Shown in pieces: positions 1-7,278 of a stretch of DNA of 23,541 nucleotides. The notes under the pieces are model-generated. The model was given only the letters and a program-made list of their open reading frames with translations. It was not told the DNA's origin and ran no database searches. Made by a program: the position numbers and the translations under genes. This stretch comes from JAGOLU01 sp964542665 (GTDB taxonomy: Bacteria > Patescibacteriota > Microgenomatia > UBA1406 > GWC2-37-13). The number at the start of each line of letters is the position of its first letter. Positions within the stretch are counted from its first letter, which is position 1. The stretch lies in assembly GCA_964542665.1 (NCBI GenBank), contig CAZIUF010000014.1, forward strand, positions 1 through 23,541, read 5' to 3'.

Positions 1-316
1 ACTGCGTAAGATTTGCATACTCATTGAGATAGTCAGAGAGTGATTGCTGGACATTTTTCAGCTCAGTCATAAGTTGTTCAACTTTCATTTTGGTTGCCAC
101 CACAGCCTCTACTTTTACCAGTTTTTGTTTGATTTCGGTTTCCTTCTTTTTGAGCTCGGCTGTTTTGGCTGCTGCCTCACTAAAGTCTCGATCTCCCTCA
201 ATCGTCGACTTCATCATCTCGCGCTGGGCACGAAGTTTGTCCCGGAGATTGGCGATATCGGTCAAGTACCCTTTGATCAGGTTTTCGAGGTTGATGATTT
301 TTTTGGCATCTGGCAT
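1..316 (-). CDS. Coiled-coil protein, 3' part missing (leaves left edge)
   Basis: An open frame starts at ATG 316-314 and stays open to the first base, giving 105 codons. The protein begins MPDAKKIINLENLIKGYL and is rich in Lys, Glu, Gln and Ala with regular hydrophobic spacing, as expected of a long parallel coiled coil. No signal peptide, Cys motif or catalytic motif is seen. The start is chosen because it is the first in-frame ATG; a TTG six codons upstream is possible. It is divergent from the acetyltransferase gene, with an 80-bp gap between them. I do not recognise the family. The plus-strand frames over the same bases have no protein-like composition and were left out. Confidence 0.72.
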   Translation of the reverse strand, partial: MPDAKKIINLENLIKGYLTDIANLRDKLRAQREMMKSTIEGDRDFSEAAAKTAELKKKETEIKQKLVKVEAVVATKMKVEQLMTELKNVQQSLSDYLNEYANLTQ

Positions 317-396
317 AAGCTCACAATATACCAAAAAATATACATATCACAACTCCTACGAAAGGCGTATACTTTGACTTCAAATTCTTTTTTATT

Positions 397-807
397 ATGA
401 AAGCAACTAGTGATGTCCAGATCGTCGGAGCTACGATGGAGGATGTCGATGGTATTGTCCAGCTCGTCAATGGCGATAGTGCGCATCTTGTCCCACGGAC
501 GCACAATGAGGTGTCAAAGGATATCCATGAGTGGCGCATCATAAAAGATGGTGATAGGGTCATCGCCTGTGGTTGTTACGACTACTTCTCGGATCGGATA
601 GCTGAAATACGATCGGTCATCGTGCATCCGGACTATCGTAATCGTGGATATGCAGAGATGCTCATTCGAGAGCTTCAGAAGCTTGCCAAACCAAATCAGC
701 AGGTTTTCGTGGTGACCTCATCACCTGATTTTTTCAAGAAGCTAGAGTTTTCTGAGTGCCTGGGTGAAAAGTATATCCTCTTTTACAAGCAGATCATCAA
801 AAGCTAA
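397..807 (+). CDS. GNAT family N-acetyltransferase
   Basis: The 136-residue product is a single GNAT domain that should transfer an acetyl group from acetyl-CoA to an amine. Beta-strand 4 and the acetyl-CoA pyrophosphate loop are clear at about residues 70-90: IRSVIVHPDYRNRGYAEMLI, with the R-x-x-G-x-A signature at residues 81-86. The N-terminal part (IVGATMEDVDGIVQLVN) is the usual strand 1/helix 1. Overall layout is closest to the short amino-acid acetyltransferases of the ArgA/NAGS C-terminal type, but the substrate cannot be read from the sequence. There is no Shine-Dalgarno sequence before the ATG; the leader is T-rich. A separate coding sequence follows 76 bp later. Confidence 0.87.
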   Translation: MKATSDVQIVGATMEDVDGIVQLVNGDSAHLVPRTHNEVSKDIHEWRIIKDGDRVIACGCYDYFSDRIAEIRSVIVHPDYRNRGYAEMLIRELQKLAKPNQQVFVVTSSPDFFKKLEFSECLGEKYILFYKQIIKS

Positions 808-883
808 CCTGCTTGCTATGATTTTTTTGACTTCATATGTATATGGTATGATGAATGATGATTATTATTTCATGCATGTTTTT

Positions 884-1336
884 ATGAAATACTTCATTAT
901 CGTTGTTGTTGCATTGGTACTCTTTCATTTTCCTGCGCAAGCAATCGATATGCAGGATTTTCAAGATACTACCAATACCGCTGCTCAGGTATTTTCAGAG
1001 AGCAATAAGCAATACTCCGTCGATGAAGCGCTCAAAAGTAGCGGCAACTGCACAGTCAATGGAAAGCAGGTCGATTGTGGTGAGTTTTGGGATAGATTTG
1101 GAGGGATGTTCATCGGTATTTGGATAGCAGCAGCCGTTGTGTCTATCGCAGTGGGAGGATTTTGGATCTGGATGATCATTGATTGTGCTAAGCGCGATTT
1201 CAAAGACAAACTTGTCTGGATCATCGTGCTCTTGGTTGGCCAAGGATTTGGCGCTATTTTGTACTACTTTATGGTGAAGAAAAGTGCTCAATCGAAACCT
1301 GTTCAACCGTCACAACCTATGACTCTGGTACCGTAA
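884..1336 (+). CDS. Exported membrane protein with PLDc_N-type domain
   Basis: The 150-residue product starts MKYFIIVVVALVLFHFPAQA, a good signal peptide with a likely cut after AQA. A polar segment with a Cys pair (CTVNGKQVDC) follows. The C-terminal half has two membrane helices joined by the short loop DCAKRDFKDK, ending in GFGAILYYFMVKK. That two-helix pattern with Trp before the second helix and G-x-x-x-Y-Y is the signature of the PLDc_N family (the membrane part of cardiolipin synthases and many small proteins). No phospholipase D catalytic domain follows, so it is a stand-alone membrane protein of unknown role. The same frame is open upstream to 764, but that would overlap the acetyltransferase and spoil the signal peptide, so ATG 884 is preferred; ATG 848 and 872 are alternatives. 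Confidence 0.75.
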   Translation: MKYFIIVVVALVLFHFPAQAIDMQDFQDTTNTAAQVFSESNKQYSVDEALKSSGNCTVNGKQVDCGEFWDRFGGMFIGIWIAAAVVSIAVGGFWIWMIIDCAKRDFKDKLVWIIVLLVGQGFGAILYYFMVKKSAQSKPVQPSQPMTLVP

Positions 1337-1352
1337 GTAGATAGCTGATTTC

Positions 1353-1382
1353 CTGTCATTTCGAGCCTGTCGAGAAATCTCA
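1353..1382. repeat. Palindromic intergenic repeat-like sequence
   Basis: The stretch reads CTGTCATTTCGAGCCTGTCG then AGAAATCTC and can fold imperfectly (ATTTCGA against TCGAGAAAT). Similar short palindromes of the form TGTCATT-CGAGC-GAGAAATCT are dispersed in many bacterial genomes. Only one copy is in this window, so its repeat nature here rests on resemblance. Confidence 0.4.
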
Positions 1383-1443
1383 GCCCAGTGTTGTTGGTCC
1401 TGTGGCTTTGACTGTGTGAGGACAATAATATCAGTCCGTCAGC

Positions 1444-1449
1444 TATAAT
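1444..1449 (+). promoter_or_regulatory. -10 box of tRNA-Ser(GGA) promoter
   Basis: A perfect TATAAT lies 7 nt before the mature tRNA 5' end. No good -35 is seen at the normal distance (TTGACT at 1408-1413 is too far). The second tRNA-Ser has the same AGCTATAATA context at 22479-22488. Confidence 0.5.
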
Positions 1450-1456
1450 ATGAACT

Positions 1457-1543
1457 GGAAACGTGCCGGAGTGGTCGAACGGACACGCTTGGAAAGCGTG
1501 CGTCGGAGCAATCCGACCAAGGGTTCAAATCCCTTCGTTTCCG
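1457..1543 (+). tRNA. tRNA-Ser (anticodon GGA)
   Basis: All parts of a type II tRNA can be drawn. The acceptor stem is GGAAACG (1457-1463) with CGTTTCC (1536-1542); the D stem is CCG/CGG; the anticodon stem is CACGC/GCGTG around loop TTGGAAA, giving anticodon GGA at 1491-1493 (reads UCC and UCU). The long variable arm is GTCGG/CCGAC (1502-1517). The T arm is AAGGG-TTCAAAT-CCCTT (1519-1535) and the discriminator is G1543. CCA is not encoded (CAA follows). The last part, from 1527 on, is the target of the island that follows: integration kept the tRNA intact and left a copy of its 3' end at 10358. Confidence 0.96.
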
Positions 1544-1545
1544 CA
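1527..1545. repeat. Left attachment site, in tRNA-Ser 3' end
   Basis: The sequence AAATCCCTTCGTTTCCGCA spans the T loop, T stem, acceptor stem, discriminator and two bases beyond. It is identical to 10358-10376. Confidence 0.87.
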
Positions 1546-1580
1546 AAAATGCTTGTTGTAGTATATGTAACTTTAATAAT

Positions 1581-1621
1581 GCTTGTCTAATGAATAAATA
1601 CATAATACTTGTCGGACAAGC
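1581..1621. promoter_or_regulatory. Inverted-repeat operator-like site at island left end
   Basis: A perfect dyad CTTGTC-G-GACAAG sits at 1608-1620. A further GCTTGTC at 1581-1587 can pair with GACAAGC at 1615-1621, and GCTTGTT occurs at 1551-1557. The site lies 12 bp before ATG 1633 of the first island gene, between it and the attachment site, a natural place for a repressor or recombinase-accessory protein. Which protein binds is unknown. Confidence 0.4.
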
Positions 1622-1632
1622 GCAACACAGAA

Positions 1633-2616
1633 ATGAGTATTTTTCCTCCTAAGCTAAAACCTGGCGATACTATTAGGATAGTATCACCATCATTCAATCT
1701 GCAGGTAGTTTCCAAGAAAGTGCAGAGCGCAGCAATTAGAAATCTTCGTCAACTCGGGCTAAGTGTAACTTTTCCTAAGTTAAGAAATGTAAACAAGGAA
1801 AATAGCTCCAAAAATTTAAAATATAAACTGCAAGATATATATGATGCTTTTGAGGACAAAAATATTCACGGCGTGCTCACATCTATAGGAGGTAATACTG
1901 CTATTGAGTTAGTACCTCAAATTGATTACAAATTAATAAGGAAGAATCCAAAAATAATTTGTGGATATTCTGATGCCACATCAGTATTAAATGCGATTTT
2001 CGCACGGACAGGACTTATAACATATTACGGCCCTCATTTTTCAACATTTGGCCAAAGATATAATAAACAATACATGGTAGATATGTTTAAGGCGTGCTGC
2101 ATGAATACTAAACCTTTTGAACTATATTCCAGTACCTATTGGCACGACTATCCATGGTGGAAGGATTTGAGGATCAAAAAATTAATTCCCAATGATGGTT
2201 GTCGTGTACTGTCAAAAGGGAATGCGCAGGGTATTCTTGTTGGAGGTAACATCGCAAGTCTTACACAACTTATCAAAGTTGAATATTTTCCTATAAACAG
2301 AAAACTGCTGCTCTTTCTTGAGGCATCAGAGGACTACACATTGGTAAGGCTTAAGTCTGATCTAAAATATCTTATTGGTGCTATAAAAACTGAGAATATT
2401 CAAGGTGTATTATTTGGCCGATTTCCCAAGCAAACGAGAATATCAAAAAATGATCTTGCGGTATTACTGAGAGCACTGTTTTGCCCCGACCAGATACCTA
2501 TCGTGTGCAATCTTAATTTCGGACATACTTACCCACTATGTACCATACCAATAGGTGGCAATGCTGTAGTACAATGTACTGACAAGAATAGAAGTATTAG
2601 CATTTTTGATCATTAA
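1633..2616 (+). CDS. MccF-type S66 serine peptidase
   Basis: The 327-residue product belongs to peptidase family S66 (LD-carboxypeptidase/MccF). The N-terminus FPPKLKPGDTIRIVSPS is the family's first strand. The catalytic Ser is S113 in ICGYSDATSVLNAI, the Glu is E230 in LLFLEASEDYT, and the His is H298 in NFGHTYPL. The middle segment with paired Trp and then GILVGGNIASLTQL fits the MccF branch better than cytosolic LdcA. MccF enzymes cut the amide bond of aminoacyl- or peptidyl-nucleotide antibiotics such as processed microcin C, giving self-immunity; LdcA trims peptidoglycan tetrapeptides. The island context of nucleoside enzymes favours the former, as an inference. ATG 1633 is chosen; the frame is open to TTG 1609, but that codon lies inside a palindrome. 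It is the first gene of the plus operon. Confidence 0.86.
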   Translation: MSIFPPKLKPGDTIRIVSPSFNLQVVSKKVQSAAIRNLRQLGLSVTFPKLRNVNKENSSKNLKYKLQDIYDAFEDKNIHGVLTSIGGNTAIELVPQIDYKLIRKNPKIICGYSDATSVLNAIFARTGLITYYGPHFSTFGQRYNKQYMVDMFKACCMNTKPFELYSSTYWHDYPWWKDLRIKKLIPNDGCRVLSKGNAQGILVGGNIASLTQLIKVEYFPINRKLLLFLEASEDYTLVRLKSDLKYLIGAIKTENIQGVLFGRFPKQTRISKNDLAVLLRALFCPDQIPIVCNLNFGHTYPLCTIPIGGNAVVQCTDKNRSISIFDH

Positions 2617-2620
2617 ACAT

Positions 2621-3445
2621 ATGCCGCTATATCCAGTTTCGAATGCTTACTTTAAGCATAAAGCAAAGCAATACGATGATGTTGACAAGCAATATTATTG
2701 GAAACTTTCTGATGATTTATTATGGTGGAACTTGCAAAAGTTTCTTAAAAAGCTTCCAAAAAATTTCAGATTTCTCGATGCCGGTGGTGGAACAGGTAGA
2801 TGGTCTGAAAGGATACTACATTCGTATCCCCATGCTACAGGTGTTATTTGTGATATATCAACTAGCATGCTGGATGTCGCTAAGACGAAAATGAGCAAGG
2901 AAATATCTCAAAAAAGACTAGCTCTAGTTTGTCAACCACTAGAAGAGTATGTTGATACTAGCTCGTTTGATGTCTGTTTTAACTTTCATAACGTTCTTGG
3001 TTTTGTCAAAAACCCCAAATTAACCATAAGCAATCTCGCCGCATCTGCCAAAAGGGGTGGGTTCGTAATCTCAATGGTTCCCAATTTATATCATCTTCTA
3101 TTTTTTACTATTTCACAAAACAGATCAAGCGAAGCATTTAGGGTCATGAGGACCAGTATGGGACGTTTTACTAATACAATGCCATATATACATCTTTTTA
3201 CCCCAGAATCCATAAGAAAAATTTACAAACAGGCATCACTAACTACAATATATCTGGGTGGTTTCCCCATTACCATCTATCCCTTTTTTCAAGAAACTCA
3301 AATCAGTGGCAATTCAAATGGCCTAAGTGAGTTGTTAGGTGATAAAATCATATTTAATCGGATACTTAAAGTCGAAAAATCACTGTATGCACAACCTGAC
3401 ATTGCTTCTAGGGGTAATAATTTATTTATTGTTGGTGTTAAGTAA
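2621..3445 (+). CDS. Class I SAM-dependent methyltransferase
   Basis: The 274-residue product has a Rossmann-like methyltransferase fold. Motif I is FRFLDAGGGTGRWSERIL and binds S-adenosylmethionine; motif II ends in the acidic VICDISTSML; motif IV is SSFDVCFNFHNVLGF; the post-I strand is LALVCQPLEEY. The C-terminal half (about residues 160-274) has no family I recognise and may define the substrate. The gene starts at ATG 2621, 4 nt after the preceding stop; a TTG at 2606 would overlap that gene by 11 nt. The next gene begins at the base directly after this stop, so translation is probably coupled. The substrate is unknown; a nucleoside, a peptide or a small acid are all possible. Confidence 0.85.
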   Translation: MPLYPVSNAYFKHKAKQYDDVDKQYYWKLSDDLLWWNLQKFLKKLPKNFRFLDAGGGTGRWSERILHSYPHATGVICDISTSMLDVAKTKMSKEISQKRLALVCQPLEEYVDTSSFDVCFNFHNVLGFVKNPKLTISNLAASAKRGGFVISMVPNLYHLLFFTISQNRSSEAFRVMRTSMGRFTNTMPYIHLFTPESIRKIYKQASLTTIYLGGFPITIYPFFQETQISGNSNGLSELLGDKIIFNRILKVEKSLYAQPDIASRGNNLFIVGVK

Positions 3446-4213
3446 ATGAAAGTTTTGTATGTATACAGCGGGAAAGGCGGTGTTGGAAAATCAAGCCTCA
3501 CAGTTAATCTAGCGCTTAGTATCAAAGCGCTTGGATATTCTGTCGGTTTATATGATGCAGATTTTTATGGACCAAATATCAACACGATCATGGAAAAACT
3601 TAGGACAAAAAGTCCATCTATGAAGGGCCACATTGTTCAACCAGGTCTATATGCCTCAATTAAGGTCAGTTCGGTTGGGCTGTTTTCTAGGAAAACAGAT
3701 GCTGTGTTTTGGAGTGGTAAATACCTTGAAGGTCTCCTATATCAGACACTTCTTGGAGTGCATTGGGACGTTGAGTATCTACTAGTCGATATGCCGCCCG
3801 GGTCTGGAATAATCCACCAACTAATACTTTCGAAATTACCTGGTAAATCAATAATCATTACAACTCCCCAAGAGCTAAGTTTTGCTGACACTATACGTTC
3901 TATCGAATTATTAGAGAAATTGCAAATAGACATATTGGGAGTTATAGAAAATATGTCATATCTGAAATGCGCACATTGCAAAACAATTATAAAGATATTT
4001 GGCGGTGATACAAAGAAATCAATAGCCAAACCTTTTCATCTGCCAATTATTGCCTCTATACCGATTGATATTGATTTTGCTCGGGCAAATAACGAAGGAG
4101 TGCCTTATTGTTTTAACAATAAAAGTTCTAATGTGGGTAAAATATTCAAAAAAATAAGCCAGCAGCTCATATCAAGCTTTGATAGTCCACACCATCTGAA
4201 ATTAGTTGGGTAA
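3446..4213 (+). CDS. Mrp/NBP35-family P-loop ATPase
   Basis: The 255-residue product has the deviant Walker A SGKGGVGKSS (residues 8-17), switch I YDADFYGPN, and the Walker B-like strand LLVDMPPGSG (112-121). It also has ENMSYLKCAHC with the C-x-x-C pair C175/C178, which bridges an Fe-S cluster between two subunits in Mrp/ApbC/NBP35 proteins. These ATPases load or carry 4Fe-4S clusters in the cytoplasm. The N-terminal MIP18-like domain of many bacterial Mrp proteins is absent. It starts with ATG immediately after the TAA of the methyltransferase. No Fe-S enzyme is evident in the island, so its client is unclear; a housekeeping Mrp elsewhere in the genome would make this copy specialised. Confidence 0.88.
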   Translation: MKVLYVYSGKGGVGKSSLTVNLALSIKALGYSVGLYDADFYGPNINTIMEKLRTKSPSMKGHIVQPGLYASIKVSSVGLFSRKTDAVFWSGKYLEGLLYQTLLGVHWDVEYLLVDMPPGSGIIHQLILSKLPGKSIIITTPQELSFADTIRSIELLEKLQIDILGVIENMSYLKCAHCKTIIKIFGGDTKKSIAKPFHLPIIASIPIDIDFARANNEGVPYCFNNKSSNVGKIFKKISQQLISSFDSPHHLKLVG

Positions 4214-4219
4214 AGCATT

Positions 4220-5314
4220 ATGACTGTAGTCTATAAGCCAATTGATACTAGCTATGGCATGATTAGTGATGATTTAATTTCACGAGTTTTATCAGAGTAT
4301 GGCTTTGATTCTTCATGGATAATACTCCCCCTCACTAATGTCAATGAATGTATTATCGCGTTCAATAGAAGATCTGAGACAGCAAAGAAGGTTATATTTC
4401 TCTTGAAGAGTAAAGTGTATATTCTTAAGGAGATACCTTGGTATTGTAGTACCCAAGAATTTGTTGAATTTGAGTTATCATTTCAAACTTATCTCCATAG
4501 GAAAAATATACCTATGCCGAGAATTATTCCTACGAGAAATAATACGTTATGGGTTAAAGAGATGAATAGATATTACTATCTTCAAGAGTATATAGAAGGC
4601 AACGCATGGAAAAAAAGTCTTACTGGTGCAGAGAAGATTGGCTCCATATTGGCTGAGTTGCATACCGCAAGTAGTAAATGGAAGTCAGCGCCTATTGGTT
4701 TAGCTTGTGAGAATATATTACAACCTGCCAGAAATATGCTTAGTTTGCTGAGAAATTTTATTAGCAATAACAAGGCAAATCTTTCTGACGACATGTCATT
4801 GTTATTGGATAAATATATTAATATGTGTAGCAAAAAACTTGCAAAAGTTCACATTTCTGCAGGTGACGAGTCTTATAACAGTCTTTTATTATATGTTCAT
4901 GGTGATTTTAATCCCTGGAATATTATATTTGACTCGAATGGTGACGTGGCTGGTATTACAGATTTCGATAATGCATGTTTTGATAACCCTGTTCATGACA
5001 TAGCAGAGTGTCTAGTTGACTACTGCTTTATGCAATATAGACCGTATTCAACTCGTTTTGAAAAAGTACCGCATGAATTTGACCAAGATCTTGCTTTTCA
5101 TATTATCAAAGGATATCGAGAAGTAAATGAAGAAATGTTTCAGAGTACAATTAAGTTTTTACCGTCAGCAGTCACGGCAATTTTCATCGAACTTTGCTCG
5201 CTTGGTCTTCTGAGGGGTGACTTTGATCATTCGGAATCAGTGCACTTGCTTAGTTCATTGGATATACTTGACGAATCTATTTATAATCTGATATGTCATC
5301 TAAAACACATCTAA
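4220..5314 (+). CDS. APH/choline-kinase-fold phosphotransferase
   Basis: The 364-residue product is a small-molecule kinase of the aminoglycoside phosphotransferase fold. The ATP-binding lysine is probably K70 in VYILKEIPWY. The catalytic loop is YVHGDFNPWNIIFD with D229 and N234, and the metal-binding motif is ITDFDNACF (D248). The N-lobe/hinge region LQEYIEGNAW and the helix GSILAELHTA are typical. Homologues phosphorylate aminoglycosides, choline, homoserine, methylthioribose or sugars; the sequence does not pick one. In this operon, next to a nucleoside phosphorylase, a nucleoside- or pentose-like substrate is a reasonable guess. ATG lies 6 nt after the Mrp gene. The last 22 nt overlap the start of the phosphorylase gene. 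Confidence 0.86.
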   Translation: MTVVYKPIDTSYGMISDDLISRVLSEYGFDSSWIILPLTNVNECIIAFNRRSETAKKVIFLLKSKVYILKEIPWYCSTQEFVEFELSFQTYLHRKNIPMPRIIPTRNNTLWVKEMNRYYYLQEYIEGNAWKKSLTGAEKIGSILAELHTASSKWKSAPIGLACENILQPARNMLSLLRNFISNNKANLSDDMSLLLDKYINMCSKKLAKVHISAGDESYNSLLLYVHGDFNPWNIIFDSNGDVAGITDFDNACFDNPVHDIAECLVDYCFMQYRPYSTRFEKVPHEFDQDLAFHIIKGYREVNEEMFQSTIKFLPSAVTAIFIELCSLGLLRGDFDHSESVHLLSSLDILDESIYNLICHLKHI

Positions 5315-6120
5315 CTCCTGCGTTCATCATCGAATGGATTTTTGAAGAAAAGCCATGGATAAGTGAAGGCTATAGTGTACATAAATATCAAGAAGAGACA
5401 AGATTTGGTATTGTCAAATATATTAAAATAATTAAGCAGAATGATATATGTGCCCTTATTTTTGAGAATGGTGGGATGAGCGAGCTGCATTCTATTCATA
5501 ACGTTTCGCTGCCGTTATATTCCATATTATGGAGACATAATATAAAGATTGTTTTTCTACTCGGTTTTTGTGGCTCATTAAATATGAAGTATCCTGTAAA
5601 TACTCTATTAATACCACATGATCTTGTTGATCTTACAAAAAGTAGGCCACGATCTTTTATTGAGGCCGTAAGTCCAGGAGCATTGTTTTTTTACAAAATG
5701 AAAACTCCTTTTAGTACGAATCTTCGCGATATTCTCGCAGATGTTGCTTCACAAAAGAAATTATCTTATTCAAAAAATGCTGTACTAGGGGTAACTGAAG
5801 GGCCCAGATTCGAGACTGAGTCCGAAATACGTGTATTTAAAAAACAAGGAATAGATTGTGTGAGCTTTAGTGGTGTCCCAGATGTATCATTTGCAAGAGA
5901 GCTTGATATGCATTATGCAATGGGACTTTTTGTTTCAAATTTTGCTGAAGGTATTGACGAGGCAGTAGGAAAAACAGTCTTGGCGAATGCAGAAGAAGGT
6001 GCACATTTGATCACCGTATTAATGATTAAAATAATAAATACAAAACTAAAAATAAGTTCTCAGTTTCATAATGAATTCTGGATGCAAAGGCCAGCAAGTG
6101 AGATTTATAAAAAAATTTAG
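5293..6120 (+). CDS. Purine nucleoside phosphorylase family (PNP/MTAP-like)
   Basis: The 275-residue product belongs to the PNP_UDP_1 superfamily, which splits nucleosides with phosphate into a base and a pentose 1-phosphate. The key segment is VLGVTEGPRFETESEIRVFK, followed by GIDCVSFSGVPDVSFAREL, matching the trimeric PNP/MTAP class. The base-recognition strand reads GLFVSNFAEG: an Asn stands where 6-oxopurine-specific PNPs have Asn and MTAPs have Asp. This suggests hypoxanthine- or guanine-type nucleosides rather than methylthioadenosine. The N-terminal phosphate loop is degenerate. The start overlaps the kinase gene by 22 nt, and the end overlaps the Nudix gene end by 4 nt on the other strand. 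Family call is firm; exact substrate is an inference. Confidence 0.83.
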   Translation: MSSKTHLTPAFIIEWIFEEKPWISEGYSVHKYQEETRFGIVKYIKIIKQNDICALIFENGGMSELHSIHNVSLPLYSILWRHNIKIVFLLGFCGSLNMKYPVNTLLIPHDLVDLTKSRPRSFIEAVSPGALFFYKMKTPFSTNLRDILADVASQKKLSYSKNAVLGVTEGPRFETESEIRVFKKQGIDCVSFSGVPDVSFARELDMHYAMGLFVSNFAEGIDEAVGKTVLANAEEGAHLITVLMIKIINTKLKISSQFHNEFWMQRPASEIYKKI

Positions 6121-6554
6121 TGCAGCTTTTTCCTAGGCTTTGTGAGCAGGTTTAGAGCGTATATACCTGATGGGTATGGCATAATTTTTAGAGCTTCTTC
6201 AATACTGTGCCATTTTAGTCTGGCGGAGCGCTTGCCATTTTCTTCTGCATAAATTGGATGTTTCCCGCTCCATGAGTTCACTATAAAGATGTAAAAAATA
6301 ATTCCAATTTCATGCACAGTATATGTGCCACTTGAGATAAAATTAATTGGGACGACCTTTCCACAAAATTCTTCTTTTATTTCCCGCTTCATCGCTGAAA
6401 CGAGGTAGTTCTCAGTTGTATCCCTATCAATCGGTTCAACAGATCCGTTGGGAATGAATATCTCTTCAAATTTATTTTTGTTTGTTAGTCTATGTTCAAG
6501 CAGAACCTTGCTCCCATTATTTTTGGTAAATAGAAATATTACAGCATCTTTCAT
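6117..6554 (-). CDS. Nudix hydrolase
   Basis: The 145-residue product is a single Nudix domain. The helix of the Nudix box is plain: SAMKREIKEEFCG contains R-E-I-x-E-E, which holds the metal ions that cut a nucleoside diphosphate linked to another group. The box is stretched: more residues than usual lie between the Gly of FIPNGSVEP and the REIKEE helix, with eight rather than seven residues between Glu and Arg. The domain start DAVIFLFTKNNGSKVLLEHR fits the family. The start ATG overlaps the stop of the methyltransferase upstream (ATGA, 4 nt), so it is the last gene of the minus operon. A house-cleaning or nucleotide-conjugate hydrolase are both possible. Confidence 0.85.
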   Translation of the reverse strand: MKDAVIFLFTKNNGSKVLLEHRLTNKNKFEEIFIPNGSVEPIDRDTTENYLVSAMKREIKEEFCGKVVPINFISSGTYTVHEIGIIFYIFIVNSWSGKHPIYAEENGKRSARLKWHSIEEALKIMPYPSGIYALNLLTKPRKKLH

Positions 6555-7276
6555 AAGGAAGAGTTAAACGAATAACCTCTCCATAGTAGTTCTCGTTTCT
6601 CTCGTTCCGCTTTAACGACCCAGTATGCATTTTCTCCTTTATACCATGTTGGTATGCCTGCTTGTTCAGACATTGCATCCAATACTTGAATGTCAAAACC
6701 TCCATTTTCGAGCAAGCCCCTCAGCTCCTGCGGTGCGAAGAAGTGCCATGCGTGATATTCTTTCTTTGGGAAAAAAACCATGCCAGGTGGCAGTTCACTT
6801 TTATCCAGCACCACATAACTTCCTTTTTCGGTCTGAGTACCAATACCAAACGACCAGTCATTAAAGCTTCTGGCCGCCATGATAAGCTGTCCTCCTGGTC
6901 GAATTACACGTCTGAGTTCATCAACTGCCTCAGATCTACCAGTCTCAGGTAGATGGTGAATTGCTCGCCAAGATATAGCGTGTGTTATGCGTCCAGACTC
7001 AACCGGACATTCGCGCATATCTGCTTGAAAGGCTTCAACTCCTTTTGCTACCATCTCATCCACTGCTGAACTCGAAACATCTGTTGCCAAGAAATCACCT
7101 TGATTTTGCGTTCTTTGTCGCGCATAGAGTATATTTCTTCCTGTACCTGCACCAACTTCCATAATAGAGTAGTTCCTCTCCATTTCGGCTACTGATCTGT
7201 CGAATAAGTTCATGTATACAGGTGAAACTCCGTCAACCTCATATGCATGGTTTTGATGAATTTCTTGCCACAACAT
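6551..7276 (-). CDS. Class I SAM-dependent methyltransferase (Methyltransf_11 type)
   Basis: The 241-residue product has motif I SIMEVGAGTGRNILYAR, an acidic end of strand 2 in LATDVSSSAVDEM, ADMRECP after strand 3, and the motif IV region THAISWRAIHHLPE, followed by LRRVIRPGGQLIMAAR. These are all standard for small-molecule methyltransferases. It begins 2 nt after the amidohydrolase stop and its stop overlaps the Nudix start. The coding sequence is clearly less AT-rich than its neighbours (about 48% GC in 6961-7020 against 30% in 7681-7740), which suggests a different origin from the rest of the operon. The product differs from the plus-operon methyltransferase, so the island makes two methylations or two versions of one product. 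The substrate is unknown. Confidence 0.88.
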   Translation of the reverse strand: MLWQEIHQNHAYEVDGVSPVYMNLFDRSVAEMERNYSIMEVGAGTGRNILYARQRTQNQGDFLATDVSSSAVDEMVAKGVEAFQADMRECPVESGRITHAISWRAIHHLPETGRSEAVDELRRVIRPGGQLIMAARSFNDWSFGIGTQTEKGSYVVLDKSELPPGMVFFPKKEYHAWHFFAPQELRGLLENGGFDIQVLDAMSEQAGIPTWYKGENAYWVVKAEREKRELLWRGYSFNSSL

Positions 7277-7278
7277 AT

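Noticed and set aside
44..400. Two plus-strand frames (44-400, 90-377)
   Set aside because: They are antisense to the partial coiled-coil gene, are rich in Phe/Leu/Ser without motifs, and one runs into the acetyltransferase start.
764..883. N-terminal extension of the PLDc_N-type protein to 764
   Set aside because: It would overlap the acetyltransferase gene by 44 nt and put 40 polar residues before a good signal peptide.
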